Below the pieces are notes generated by a model, which saw only the letters and a program-made list of their open reading frames with translations, made no database searches and had not been told where the DNA came from. From an uncultured cyanobacterium (GTDB taxonomy: Bacteria > Cyanobacteriota > Cyanobacteriia > Cyanobacteriales > FACHB-T130), in assembly GCA_936920195.1 (NCBI GenBank), contig CAKZHE010000060.1, forward strand, positions 1 through 56,235: a DNA stretch of 56,235 bases, written 5' to 3'. This document shows, one piece after another, positions 32,371 to 41,011 of this stretch (positions are counted from its first letter, which is position 1; each line of letters begins with the position of its first letter). The position numbers and the translations under genes were made by a program.

Positions 32371-34170
32371 ATGGTTAATTCCGAATCTGATTTAGAATCG
32401 TTACTAGCGCGAGTTCTGCAAGTTGAAGAACAGGTGGAACTGCGAAAGAAAAATATTAGTTGGCTGAAACAGTATTTTGACGATTTGAAAGTTGCCTTTG
32501 ACAATCGCCCAGAATTGTCAATATTAGCCAGTTTATCCGCCACGGTATCTCAGCAAGTTTTACAAATTGCCTCTTTAGAGCAGCAATTGGCTAATTTAGT
32601 GCCATCTGGAAATATTGTGGCAGAAAAGGCGATCGCTTCTCCAGTTATTCCTGAAGTTCAGGCAACTGTGACTGCACCAGATATTCCTGAAACTGCCGAT
32701 ATGGAAGTTCAGGAAGAATTCAGTCGCGCATTTACTGATACTGAATTCCAGCTAGAAAGAATTTTTTGGTTAGTTAATCGACTCTATGCTGCTGAAGCCG
32801 ACAATCAAGCCATCCCCATCAGTGCCGAGGAGTTTTTGCAAAGGTATAAACGAGAAGATCGCGATTTTACTGGAATCAATCTGGCTGGAGTCAACTTGAG
32901 CAGCCAATCTTTAGTACAGGTAAATTTTACAGGGGCAAATTTCAAAAATGCCAATCTTAGTCAAGCAGATTTACGCCACGCTAACCTTACTGAAGCTAAT
33001 TTAGATAATGTCAATTTTAGCAAGGTTCTTCTTGATAGTGAAGTTAAACTAAAAGGAGCCTCATTTATAAAAGCTAATTTTTGCGAAGCTTACTTAGAAA
33101 GGGTAGATTTCACTGAAGTTAATCTTAGTGGCGCAAACTTTAGCAAAGTAAATCGTACCTATAGAATTAATTTAAGCAGAGCTAATTTAACTAATGCTAA
33201 TCTCAGCAAGGCAAATTTCTCGTCGGAAGCTAATTTCAGTGGTGCTAATCTTAGCGAAGCCGACTTGAGCAACGCCTGTTTAAAAACCGCTAACTTAATT
33301 GGAGCCAACCTCAGCCATGCCAATCTTAGTAATGCCAACCTATTAAAAGCCAATCTTGAAGACGCAAACCTGGAAGGAGCCAATCTTCAACAAGCGATTT
33401 TTGATCTAGAGACTAGATTTCCTAAAGATTTCAATCCGATAGAAGCTGGCGCATCTTTAATTGCTCCAAATGCCTCCCTAGTCAATGCTAACTTAGTAGG
33501 AGCAGATTTAAGCCAACTGAATCTTACTGGTGTTAACTTACGAAATGCCAACTTGGTTGCCGCCAATTTGAGTTCCACTAACTTAACCGGAGCCAACTTG
33601 AGCAATGCCAACTTGGTTGCCACCAATTTGAGTTCTACTAACTTAACCGGAGCTAACTTGAACAACACTAATCTCAATCAAGCATATTTAAGAAGCGCAC
33701 AAATAATTGATGCCAATCTGAGAAATGCTAATTTGAGTGAAGCTAACTTAAGCTATGCAAATTTAAGCGGTTCAAATCTCTGGGAAGCCAACTTGATGCA
33801 AGTCAATTTAGAGCAAGCAAATCTAATGGCTACAGACTTGCGTCACGCCAATTTAAGAAATGCTATCACTATTCAGACAAATTTCAGTAATGCCAATCTT
33901 GCAGAAGCGAATTTAATTGGTGCTAGCTTTTACAACTGCAATCTAGGGGGAGCAGATCTCAGCAATGTTCAACTTGGTGATACCAACCTCAATAATGCCA
34001 ATTTAAGTGGAGCAAACTTGACTGGGGCAAACTTATTGAATGCGAGCTTACAAAACGCAAATTTAGAAGATGCTAATCTTACAGAAGCAACGGGAGTAGA
34101 CTTAGGAGAGGGTAAAAATCAACCAAAATTAAAGAATACAATTATGCCGGATGGGACAGTTCACGAATAG
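32371..34170 (+). CDS. Pentapeptide repeat protein, tandem copy 2
   Basis: A 599-residue paralogue of the preceding protein with the same coiled-coil start, linker and helical region. From about residue 84 to 312 the DNA appears base-for-base identical to copy 1 (32621-33305 versus 30608-31292). After about residue 375 the pentapeptide part diverges in sequence and repeat number, with an N/A-rich TNL.GANL stretch not found in copy 1. Both end with the same short tail (LKNTIMPDGTV.E). Its leader lacks the MITE present before copy 1. The pair arose by segmental duplication, probably followed by gene conversion. Confidence 0.88.
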   Translation: MVNSESDLESLLARVLQVEEQVELRKKNISWLKQYFDDLKVAFDNRPELSILASLSATVSQQVLQIASLEQQLANLVPSGNIVAEKAIASPVIPEVQATVTAPDIPETADMEVQEEFSRAFTDTEFQLERIFWLVNRLYAAEADNQAIPISAEEFLQRYKREDRDFTGINLAGVNLSSQSLVQVNFTGANFKNANLSQADLRHANLTEANLDNVNFSKVLLDSEVKLKGASFIKANFCEAYLERVDFTEVNLSGANFSKVNRTYRINLSRANLTNANLSKANFSSEANFSGANLSEADLSNACLKTANLIGANLSHANLSNANLLKANLEDANLEGANLQQAIFDLETRFPKDFNPIEAGASLIAPNASLVNANLVGADLSQLNLTGVNLRNANLVAANLSSTNLTGANLSNANLVATNLSSTNLTGANLNNTNLNQAYLRSAQIIDANLRNANLSEANLSYANLSGSNLWEANLMQVNLEQANLMATDLRHANLRNAITIQTNFSNANLAEANLIGASFYNCNLGGADLSNVQLGDTNLNNANLSGANLTGANLLNASLQNANLEDANLTEATGVDLGEGKNQPKLKNTIMPDGTVHE

Positions 34171-34335
34171 AGTAAATTAAGTATGCCCAACAAATCTCCC
34201 ATTAATCGAAAACCGGACTTATGCAAATTTTGCCATTAACTGCTATATCTAGGAGGGAATGGCAATTAACCCATCTTAATTCCAGTCCTTGGGCTTTACA
34301 GGGATATTCAATTTAGATTATTCTGATTTACGATA

Positions 34336-35427
34336 ATGCAACTGTTTATGCCAGGTCGCCTCTGCTTATTTGGCGAACACAGCGATTGGGCGGGGGGATA
34401 TCGCCAGATTAACCCGAAACTAGCAAAGGGTTGTGCCTTAATTGTGGGGACAAACCAAGGCATTTATGCGCGGGTGCAACCCCAACGCGATCGCCTGATG
34501 ATTTATACTTCCTTAAATGATGGCAGTGCCTTGATGCCCTTCTCTATCCCGATGGAGAAAAGACTGCTGCTTGCCGAAGCCCAAAAAGGCGGCTTTTTCA
34601 GCTATGCGGCTGGAGTCGCCTACCAAATGTTGGACAAGCATCCCGTCAGAGGGATAGAAATCACTAACTATTTTACCGATTTGCCCGTCAAAAAAGGGTT
34701 ATCTTCCAGCGCTGCCATTTGCGTATTGATAGCGCGAGCCTTCAACCGCCAATATGACTTAAAATTAAGCATCCGCGACGAAATGGAACTAGCCTATCAA
34801 GGGGAAATCATGACTCCTTCCCATTGTGGCAGAATGGATCAAGCTTGTGCCTATGGCAACCAACCCATATCCATGATCTTCGATGGCGATCGCCTAGATA
34901 TCATTAAACTACAAATACCCCAAAAACTATATTTTGTCATCGTCGATCTACGAGCCGAGAAAAACACCCCAGAAATTCTTCGCAGTTTACAACAAGCCTA
35001 TCCCTTTCCCACTACCGAAATCCACCAAAACGTCCAAAAATACCTCAGTACCATCAACTATCAAATTACCCAAGCTGCCATTGCCGCCTTAGAAAAAGCC
35101 GATGCCAAGGAAATTGGTTCATTGATGCAGCAAGCTCAAGCCGAATTCGACAAACATCTCATTCCTGCTTGCCCATCCCAATTAACTGCCCCCGTACTCC
35201 ATCAACTTCTCACTTACCCTCCCTTGCAACCCTACATCTTTGGTGGCAAAGGAGTTGGCTCCCAAGGCGACGGCAGCGCCCAATTCATTGCCAAAGATGA
35301 AGACAGCCAAGAACAAATCATCAACATCATCGCTCGCGACTTCCCCCAAATGCAAAGCCTAAAACTAATTATCCAACCCTCTCTTCCTTTGCGCTCTTTG
35401 CGCTCCTCTTTGCGCCCTTTGCGTTAA
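34336..35427 (+). CDS. GHMP-family sugar kinase (galactokinase-like)
   Basis: A 363-residue GHMP kinase. The N-terminal substrate motif GRLCLFGEHSDWAGGY resembles the galactokinase GEHTDY..G box. The ATP-binding loop is PVKKGLSSSAAICVL (about residues 116-130). A C-terminal glycine-rich motif GGKGVGSQGDGSAQF (about 305-319) is typical of the third GHMP motif. It should phosphorylate a sugar at C1; which sugar is unknown. The uridylyltransferase gene starts only six bases later, suggesting a kinase-plus-pyrophosphorylase salvage pair that makes a UDP- or NDP-sugar. The last dozen residues (LPLRSLRSSLRPLR) are encoded by a tandem repeat and look like an accidental extension. Confidence 0.85.
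   Translation: MQLFMPGRLCLFGEHSDWAGGYRQINPKLAKGCALIVGTNQGIYARVQPQRDRLMIYTSLNDGSALMPFSIPMEKRLLLAEAQKGGFFSYAAGVAYQMLDKHPVRGIEITNYFTDLPVKKGLSSSAAICVLIARAFNRQYDLKLSIRDEMELAYQGEIMTPSHCGRMDQACAYGNQPISMIFDGDRLDIIKLQIPQKLYFVIVDLRAEKNTPEILRSLQQAYPFPTTEIHQNVQKYLSTINYQITQAAIAALEKADAKEIGSLMQQAQAEFDKHLIPACPSQLTAPVLHQLLTYPPLQPYIFGGKGVGSQGDGSAQFIAKDEDSQEQIINIIARDFPQMQSLKLIIQPSLPLRSLRSSLRPLR
35387..35427. repeat. Heptamer-like tandem repeat inside the 3' end of a gene
   Basis: TTTGCGCTC/TTTGCGCCC units, the reverse complement of the GCAAAGGGCG units at 30058 and 32188, supply the last codons and the TAA of the GHMP kinase gene. Confidence 0.85.
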
Positions 35428-35433
35428 AAAAAA

Positions 35434-36336
35434 ATGGTTTTAAAAACCCTCAACACCCTTACCCCACCAATTCGCAAAGCCATCATTCCCGCCGCCGGAT
35501 TTGGCACGCGACTATTTCCCGCAACCAAAGTAGTCAAAAAAGAACTTTTTCCCATTATCGATCGAGATGGTCGCGCCAAACCAGTAATTTTGTTAATTGT
35601 CGAAGAACTAATTCAAGCTGGAATTGAACAAATTGGTATAATCGTTCAAAAAAGCGATCGCACTCTATTTCAACACCTCTTCCACTCGCCCCCCCAAGCC
35701 GATTTATTCACCAAATTATCTCCCGCCAACCAACAATACAGCGAATATCTCCAACAATTAGGACAGCGCATCACCATCTTAACCCAAGATTCCCAAGAAG
35801 GCTTTGGTCATGCCGTATTTTGCGCTCAAGAATGGGTAGGAGCAGAACCATTTTTACTCTCATTAGGCGATCATGTTTATCAATCCGAAACTTCTCAATC
35901 CTGTGCCAGCCAACTTCTAGAAATTTACACCCAAGTCCAACAAAGCGTTATTGGGTTAACTGCCATGTCAGCCCAAAACATTATTAAATCTGGTTGCGCC
36001 TTTGGTACTTGGCAAAAGCCAAATTCCATCCTGAATATCAGTCAACTCTACGAAAAGCCTACCATTGAATATGCCCGTCAAAACCTCCAAATTTCAGGCA
36101 TGGCAGAAGATGTATTTTTAGGATTTTTTGGTTTGTATATTTTAGCCCCAGAAATATTCACCCACTTAGCAGCAAATATCAATCAAGACTATCGAGAAAG
36201 AGGAGAATTTCAACTTACCTCCTGCCTAGCACAATTACAACAACAGCAGGGAATGACTGGCTATATTGTCAAAGGCAAATGTTTTGATACAGGCATGGCA
36301 GATGCCTATCGACAAACCCTGATTGATTTCATCTAG
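35434..36336 (+). CDS. UTP-glucose-1-phosphate uridylyltransferase-like protein
   Basis: A 300-residue GalU-like nucleotidyltransferase. The signature AIIPAAGFGTRLFPATKVVKKELFPI (about residues 13-38) supplies the nucleotide-binding loop and the catalytic Lys, and GQRITILTQDSQEGFGHAVF and LLSLGDHVY (metal-binding Asp) follow at about 108-145. A closing GKCFDTGMADAYRQTL is typical of GalU. Length agrees with the family. It probably makes a UDP-sugar from the product of the upstream GHMP kinase. IDRDGRAKP replaces the usual V..KP spacing with a small insertion, which may alter sugar preference. Confidence 0.87.
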   Translation: MVLKTLNTLTPPIRKAIIPAAGFGTRLFPATKVVKKELFPIIDRDGRAKPVILLIVEELIQAGIEQIGIIVQKSDRTLFQHLFHSPPQADLFTKLSPANQQYSEYLQQLGQRITILTQDSQEGFGHAVFCAQEWVGAEPFLLSLGDHVYQSETSQSCASQLLEIYTQVQQSVIGLTAMSAQNIIKSGCAFGTWQKPNSILNISQLYEKPTIEYARQNLQISGMAEDVFLGFFGLYILAPEIFTHLAANINQDYRERGEFQLTSCLAQLQQQQGMTGYIVKGKCFDTGMADAYRQTLIDFI

Positions 36337-36349
36337 CAAGAATCTCAAA

Positions 36350-37291
36350 ATGTTCAGCCAACCTGAAATTACCATCCCGGAAAAACTGCCTTTTTTAGAA
36401 AAACTGTGCTGGCAAAGACAAAGCATCGCTCATCTAACTGGCTTAGAAATGCTGCAAATCTATGAAAGAGGATGGCGTTACCAAGGAGTTTTAGGAAATT
36501 TAAGCCCAGCCGAAACAAGATTTGTCCAAGAATTAGCCCAAATTTATCATTCATGGTTAGTCGCGCCAATGTTTCACCAAGAATTGCATCAAAAAATTTT
36601 AACCATCCTCCAGCAAATCAATGCCGACTTTTTCTTAGAATGTGGAGCTTATTTTGGTGGCGGTACTTTAGTGAGTTTAAATAACCACGAATATAGATTG
36701 AGCAAAGCTATTGATTTTATCTGTGCCACAGGTGCAGGTTATCGACAGTTGCGCCAAAAACTATCCGAAAGCAATTATAACGCTATCTTTAATACTCAAG
36801 ATAATCTGCAATTTCCTAGAGAAATAAAAGCCGATCAATATGGAATTAGATTTCCAATTATGGCTGACCAAATCCTGATTAAATTTGAAATTATTCTAGA
36901 AGGGCGCATTCAATTGGAACCGCCAAACTATCCCCCTTGGTCGCCCGTACCATGCTTAAATGAAATTGATATTTTTGCCGAAAAACTGCTTGCCAATGCC
37001 GATAGATGGCCTGATTCTGCCGTTGAATCAAGAGATTTAATTGATTTAGCCATACAAAGAATCAAATCTCCCATTCCGCCAACAGCGATCGCCAAAGCCG
37101 AAAAAGCCTATGCTGTGACAGAGCCATTGAAAAAAGCGATCGCCCATTTTCAAGCCCAACCCCATTATCGAGACAAATGTTTTACAGCTTTGCGAATTCT
37201 CAACCCCAGTCAAGTCATTGATGGATTGGATTTACTGGCCAGGGATTTTGACTTAGAAAATACCGTCAGAACATTTACAGAAAGCCAGTAA
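36350..37291 (+). CDS. AbiEii/AbiGii-like nucleotidyltransferase-fold protein
   Basis: A 313-residue protein whose central region matches AbiEii-type nucleotidyltransferases: YFGGGTLVSL (about residues 101-110) followed by RLSKAIDF (about 116-123), equivalent to the GG...RxSxDxD motif. In the canonical motif two Asp residues bind metal; here the pattern is RLSKAID, so the first acidic position may be lost. No AbiEi-like antitoxin gene is adjacent, so a toxin-antitoxin role is doubtful. It lies 13 bases after the uridylyltransferase gene and probably shares its transcript. I use ATG 36350; a TTG at 36323 would overlap the upstream gene. Confidence 0.75.
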   Translation: MFSQPEITIPEKLPFLEKLCWQRQSIAHLTGLEMLQIYERGWRYQGVLGNLSPAETRFVQELAQIYHSWLVAPMFHQELHQKILTILQQINADFFLECGAYFGGGTLVSLNNHEYRLSKAIDFICATGAGYRQLRQKLSESNYNAIFNTQDNLQFPREIKADQYGIRFPIMADQILIKFEIILEGRIQLEPPNYPPWSPVPCLNEIDIFAEKLLANADRWPDSAVESRDLIDLAIQRIKSPIPPTAIAKAEKAYAVTEPLKKAIAHFQAQPHYRDKCFTALRILNPSQVIDGLDLLARDFDLENTVRTFTESQ

Positions 37292-37540
37292 AATTGACCT
37301 ATATTTCGTCAATAGATTCGTATTGATTCTGTTTGCCTTTAACTTTGTATTCGAGAACTATCATTTTAGATTGACTCTGTTTTCGACCTGCTCCCTATGT
37401 TAACATAGATTGTCAAAATGCTCGCGGGGGTTAAAACCCCTTGAGTCGCTTGTAATCTCAGGTCTATTGGCGTAGCCTGCCGTAGGCATAGACGCGCTCG
37501 TTTTCAATCTCCCATACTTGTCTTATAAAATATTACGATT

Positions 37541-38215
37541 ATGTCAGCCCATATTTTAGTAGTTGAAGATGAAATCCAACTGGCGAAGTTTATTGAATTG
37601 GAACTAAAATATGAAGGCCATCAAATTACTGTTGCCCATGACGGTATGGCAGGGATAGCAGCCGCACGGGAATTACATCCAGATTTACTGATTCTAGATT
37701 GGATGCTGCCAGGAATATCGGGAATTGAAATTTGCCGCCGTTTGAGGGCAACAGGAGATAAAGTCCCCATAATTCTATTAACGGCTAAAGATGAAGTTGG
37801 CGATCGCGTGACTGGTTTAGATGCTGGCGCGGATGACTATGTGGTGAAACCTTTCAGCGTAGAGGAGCTACTTGCCAGAGTTAGAGCGCATCTGCGCCGC
37901 ACCCAGGAAATCAACCCGGATATTTTGACTTTTACCGATTTGCATCTCAATCGCAGCACCAGAGAAGTATATCGCGGTCAGCGGCTAATTGAACTAACTG
38001 CCACCGAATTTGACTTATTGGAATACTTGTTAGCTCATCCTCGGCAGGTTTTACCGCGCGATCGCATCCTCGAACAAGTTTGGGGCTATGATTTTATGGG
38101 CGACTCGAATATCATTGAAGTGTATATTCGCTACTTGCGGCTGAAACTCGAAGCCAACAATGAATCTCGCTTAATCCAAACCGTGCGAGGAGTAGGCTAT
38201 GTGTTGCGGGAATAA
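37541..38215 (+). CDS. OmpR-family response regulator, orphan
   Basis: A 224-residue regulator. Receiver: ILVVEDEIQLAKF, phospho-acceptor in LILDWMLPGISG (about residue 53), ILLTAKD and YVVKPFS. The winged-helix DNA-binding domain is at about 130-224 (LTATEFDLLEYLLAHPRQVL, NIIEVYIRYLRLKLE, TVRGVGYVLRE). No histidine kinase gene lies beside it; the next gene is a convergent ferredoxin. The upstream 249 bases contain an interspersed repeat (GGCGTAGCCTGCCGTAGGC near 37469) and a TATAAA-like stretch shortly before the ATG, which may be the promoter -10 region. Confidence 0.92.
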   Translation: MSAHILVVEDEIQLAKFIELELKYEGHQITVAHDGMAGIAAARELHPDLLILDWMLPGISGIEICRRLRATGDKVPIILLTAKDEVGDRVTGLDAGADDYVVKPFSVEELLARVRAHLRRTQEINPDILTFTDLHLNRSTREVYRGQRLIELTATEFDLLEYLLAHPRQVLPRDRILEQVWGYDFMGDSNIIEVYIRYLRLKLEANNESRLIQTVRGVGYVLRE

Positions 38216-38228
38216 CTTCTAGATGTCC

Positions 38229-38549
38229 CTAGCCAAAATACAGGTGAATTCTAGGATTCAACTTGGCTTCTACTACTTTACCTCCTTTCAAGTGCTGTTC
38301 GGCGATCGCTGGCACATCTTGGACAGTTACCCGACAATACCAAGTTTCTTCCGGTATAATTCTAACCGTTGGTCCGGAACTACATTGTCCTTGACAACCG
38401 CTCCCTGCCACTACTACCCCTGGAATCTCTGCTGCTTCAAAAGCCGCCAACACCTCCGCTGAACCATTTGCCAAACAAGAGCGATACTGGCAAACTATTA
38501 CTTCCCGTTGTTCTTGCTTGTTAAGTTTTCCTTCGGCAACCGTTTCCAC
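38229..38549 (-). CDS. Thioredoxin-like [2Fe-2S] ferredoxin
   Basis: A 106-residue protein of the thioredoxin-like 2Fe-2S ferredoxin family. Ligand cysteines C20 and C25 (VCQYRSC) and C52 and C56 (GCQGQCSSGP) have family spacing, with a fifth Cys at 72. PTVRIIPEETWYCRV and the final helix complete the fold. These small ferredoxins serve electron transfer or as subunit-like domains of hydrogenases and dehydrogenases, with the partner unknown here. It is divergent from the ArsS-like gene (49 bases between starts), so the two may share regulation, and the ArsS-like enzyme needs an electron donor. Confidence 0.88.
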   Translation of the reverse strand: METVAEGKLNKQEQREVIVCQYRSCLANGSAEVLAAFEAAEIPGVVVAGSGCQGQCSSGPTVRIIPEETWYCRVTVQDVPAIAEQHLKGGKVVEAKLNPRIHLYFG

Positions 38550-38598
38550 TTCTTAACCCTGGCAATATCTTTAATACAGCTATCTTAGCAATTATAAC

Positions 38599-39615
38599 AT
38601 GACTAACTTACCAACAATCGAGAAAAATTTAGAGGCAGCGATCGCGCCTTTTTCAACTAAATTAAATGCGCCCTTGCTGAAAAGTAAAATTACTGTCTTA
38701 CAAATCAACCTAGGTAAGCGTTGCAATCTAGCTTGCCATCACTGTCATGTAGAAGCTAGCCCCAAACGTACCGAAGAATTAACCCCAGAAATTTGCCAAC
38801 AACTAATTCAACTAATTCATCAATTCCCCCAAATTCAAATAGTTGATCTAACTGGTGGCGCACCAGAAATGAATTATGGATTTGAATTACTCGTCTCGGC
38901 GGCGCGAGCAACTGGCAAACAAATAATAGTTCGTTCCAACCTGACCATATACTTTGAAAATGGGTTTGAACATCTTCCTGAATATTGCGCTCAAAATCAA
39001 ATCAGAATAGTTGCCTCTCTCCCCTGTTACTTAGCCAAAAATGTCGATCGAATGCGCGGCAATGGAGTTTTTGATCGATCAATTCGCGCCCTACAATGGC
39101 TCAATCAACTAGGTTATGGCAAAGATCCCAATTTAATTTTGGACTTAGTATATAATCCCCAACTTCCCCATAATCAGCCAAAATTTTCCCTACCTCCTAA
39201 CCAAAAGAACCTGGAACAAGATTATCGCCAATTTTTACAAGATCAATTTCAAATTGATTTTAACCATTTATTGACCATTGCCAATCTTCCTATTGGCAGA
39301 GCCAAAATACATCTCCAGCGCCAGCAACTATATACCCCTTATCTTCAGTTTTTAGAAACCAACTTTAATCCCAGCACCATTGAACATTTAATGTGCCGCA
39401 ACGAACTTTCTATTGACTACCAGGGAAATATTTACGATTGCGATTTTAACCAGATGGCAAACATCCCCGCCAAAACTACCACCCAAGAAACATTAACAGT
39501 GATGAAATTACTAGAATTAGACAACCTAGATGTAATCAGAGAAATCCAGACTGCATCCTATTGCTACGGCTGCACTGCCGGAAGTGGCTCTAGCTGTGGA
39601 GGATCTTTGGTATAA
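38599..39615 (+). CDS. arsS: Arsenosugar biosynthesis radical SAM protein ArsS-like
   Basis: A 338-residue radical SAM enzyme. CNLACHHCHVEASPKRTE (about residues 42-59) holds the CxxxCxxC cluster ligands. VDLTGGAPEMNYGFELLV (about 86-103) is the SAM-binding GGE-like region, here GGAPE as in ArsS. VRSNLTIYF and CYLAKNVDRMRGNGVFD are also ArsS-like. The Cys-rich C-terminus ends SYCYGCTAGSGSSCGG, fitting auxiliary cluster binding. ArsS-type enzymes join the SAM adenosyl group to dimethylarsenic on the way to arsenosugars. ArsM is not in this window. The divergent ferredoxin gene could supply electrons. Confidence 0.9.
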   Translation: MTNLPTIEKNLEAAIAPFSTKLNAPLLKSKITVLQINLGKRCNLACHHCHVEASPKRTEELTPEICQQLIQLIHQFPQIQIVDLTGGAPEMNYGFELLVSAARATGKQIIVRSNLTIYFENGFEHLPEYCAQNQIRIVASLPCYLAKNVDRMRGNGVFDRSIRALQWLNQLGYGKDPNLILDLVYNPQLPHNQPKFSLPPNQKNLEQDYRQFLQDQFQIDFNHLLTIANLPIGRAKIHLQRQQLYTPYLQFLETNFNPSTIEHLMCRNELSIDYQGNIYDCDFNQMANIPAKTTTQETLTVMKLLELDNLDVIREIQTASYCYGCTAGSGSSCGGSLV

Positions 39616-39619
39616 GTTG

Positions 39620-40897
39620 CTAAGGTTTATGAGAAGATCTCGCCGCGTGTTCAATTAACCAATTCAGTAAATAGCTAAAAGTAGCCGCACTAAACGAAAT
39701 CAAGGCAATAATGGCATCGCGGGGGAGAAGGCTATCGAGCCAACTGGCTTTAATTTGAGTAACTGGAAAACTATGATCTAGTCCAATTTCCAAGCTTTTA
39801 GTTATCCCAGAAAAGCGGATTTCTATGCCTTTTTCAGGTATAACTTCAGTGTGGCGTAGTAATTTAATGCCTGGTTTTTCAATAATTAAAAATTGATTAG
39901 GTTTCATTTCTTTTTCCTGTTCTGCCATGCGAATTTTGCCTTCAACAATGGTAGAGATTTGCAAGTTTTCAGTAAACTTACTTATATTTGGATCTGAACG
40001 GGATAATTTAATATCTTGAACTTCTATCCGGTTGCCGAACCAATTTTTAAAGCTATTTCTAGGTAAATTTTGGCTAGTAATATAAAATTTCGTGGGTTGA
40101 ATAATATCTAGTTTAAATTGTTTATTCCTCGGAGTTAAAACAAATTCTAAATTCTTTAATCTACTATCATCATTGGGCAAATTAAGATCGGGCAATTGAT
40201 ATTCAGCTAAAGTTATTTTAAGAGGTTGGCTTCCCAAATAGATTTTGAGCAGATTAGGTTTTGATTCTGATTGTACCGAGAAAATTAATTGATGGCGAAT
40301 GAAATCGTAACTCAAGCTAGACACTTGCGCCTGTGGTTGTAGACTAAGTTCTGTTAAATCAATGTCACTATTTATTTTAGGGTTAGCAGGCGCGATCGCC
40401 CATTGATTGCTAACAATTTTTAGCTCTTGAAGTTGATTGATTTCTGGCATAGTTTCACTTTGAAATTTACCCGTAAAAGTCAAGGTTTGCTTCCCTTCGC
40501 TTTCAATACTACTAATCTTACTAATACGGTTAATAAATTCTTTTGGTTGAGTGCCTTCGTAGGTAAAACTTAGTTCTTCAACTATTAAATTGCCTTCAAA
40601 ATTATGCAAGTTAGGGAGAATTGCCGCTAGAGTTAGCGTACCAAAGCCCAGCAATAACAGGCAAACGATAATTACTAATCTGTGTTCCAGGAGATATTTA
40701 GCACAGGAATAAAAACACTTACTAGCCCACTCTACTCCTAGCTTTAGTTGCGGAAATATCCACTTCAGGAAAGCAATCAATTGTCCTAGTAGCGAACAGC
40801 CAGTAATTATAATTTTCCTAATTACTTGCCCAATAGATTTAATCATCCAGAGGAATAATTGAGCTAATTTCTGGACTATTGTTTGCAAAAAAATCAT
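39620..40897 (-). CDS. Membrane-anchored hypothetical protein
   Basis: A 425-residue protein I do not recognise. A long amphipathic/hydrophobic N-terminal region (about 1-75) leads to a membrane helix (about 76-98, LVIIVCLLLLGFGTLTLAA). A beta-rich extracytoplasmic region of about 290 residues follows (NLIVEELSFTYEGTQPKEF), then a second membrane helix near the C-terminus (about 393-415). The open frame continues to 40951, but those codons lie in a MITE; ATG 40897 (MIFLQTIVQKL) preceded by AGGA is the likely native start. It is last in a minus-strand set with the exported protein and the two TPR proteases. Confidence 0.7.
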   Translation of the reverse strand: MIFLQTIVQKLAQLFLWMIKSIGQVIRKIIITGCSLLGQLIAFLKWIFPQLKLGVEWASKCFYSCAKYLLEHRLVIIVCLLLLGFGTLTLAAILPNLHNFEGNLIVEELSFTYEGTQPKEFINRISKISSIESEGKQTLTFTGKFQSETMPEINQLQELKIVSNQWAIAPANPKINSDIDLTELSLQPQAQVSSLSYDFIRHQLIFSVQSESKPNLLKIYLGSQPLKITLAEYQLPDLNLPNDDSRLKNLEFVLTPRNKQFKLDIIQPTKFYITSQNLPRNSFKNWFGNRIEVQDIKLSRSDPNISKFTENLQISTIVEGKIRMAEQEKEMKPNQFLIIEKPGIKLLRHTEVIPEKGIEIRFSGITKSLEIGLDHSFPVTQIKASWLDSLLPRDAIIALISFSAATFSYLLNWLIEHAARSSHKP

Positions 40898-40930
40898 TTT
40901 CCTGACAAAGAATAGAAAGGGTTTTATTGC

Positions 40931-41010
40931 CCAATACGGTTCAGTTAGCACTGTTTAGATCTCGGAGATCCCCCAAGGGGAACTTTGAAGGCTTAACTGA
41001 ACTGTATTGG
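40931..41010. mobile_element. MITE with CCAATACGGTTCAGTTA ends and perfect 8-base target duplication
   Basis: An 80-base element with ends CCAATACGGTTCAGTTAG and TTAACTGAACTGTATTGG. The flanks TTTATTGC (40923-40930) and TTTATTGC (41011-41018) are identical, a clear 8-base target duplication. The interior has small palindromes (ATCTCGGAGAT; CCCCCAAGGGG). It is the same family as 15064-15187 but with a different core. It lies between two genes that would otherwise be separated by a short gap. Confidence 0.9.
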
Positions 41011-41011
41011 T

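Noticed and set aside
36350..37291. AbiE toxin-antitoxin system
   Set aside because: Only the nucleotidyltransferase-like partner is present, its motif is altered, and it is in operon with sugar-activating enzymes.
38223..38462. 79-codon plus-strand ORF after the orphan response regulator
   Set aside because: It lies antisense to the ferredoxin gene, whose four cluster cysteines and family spacing are clear.
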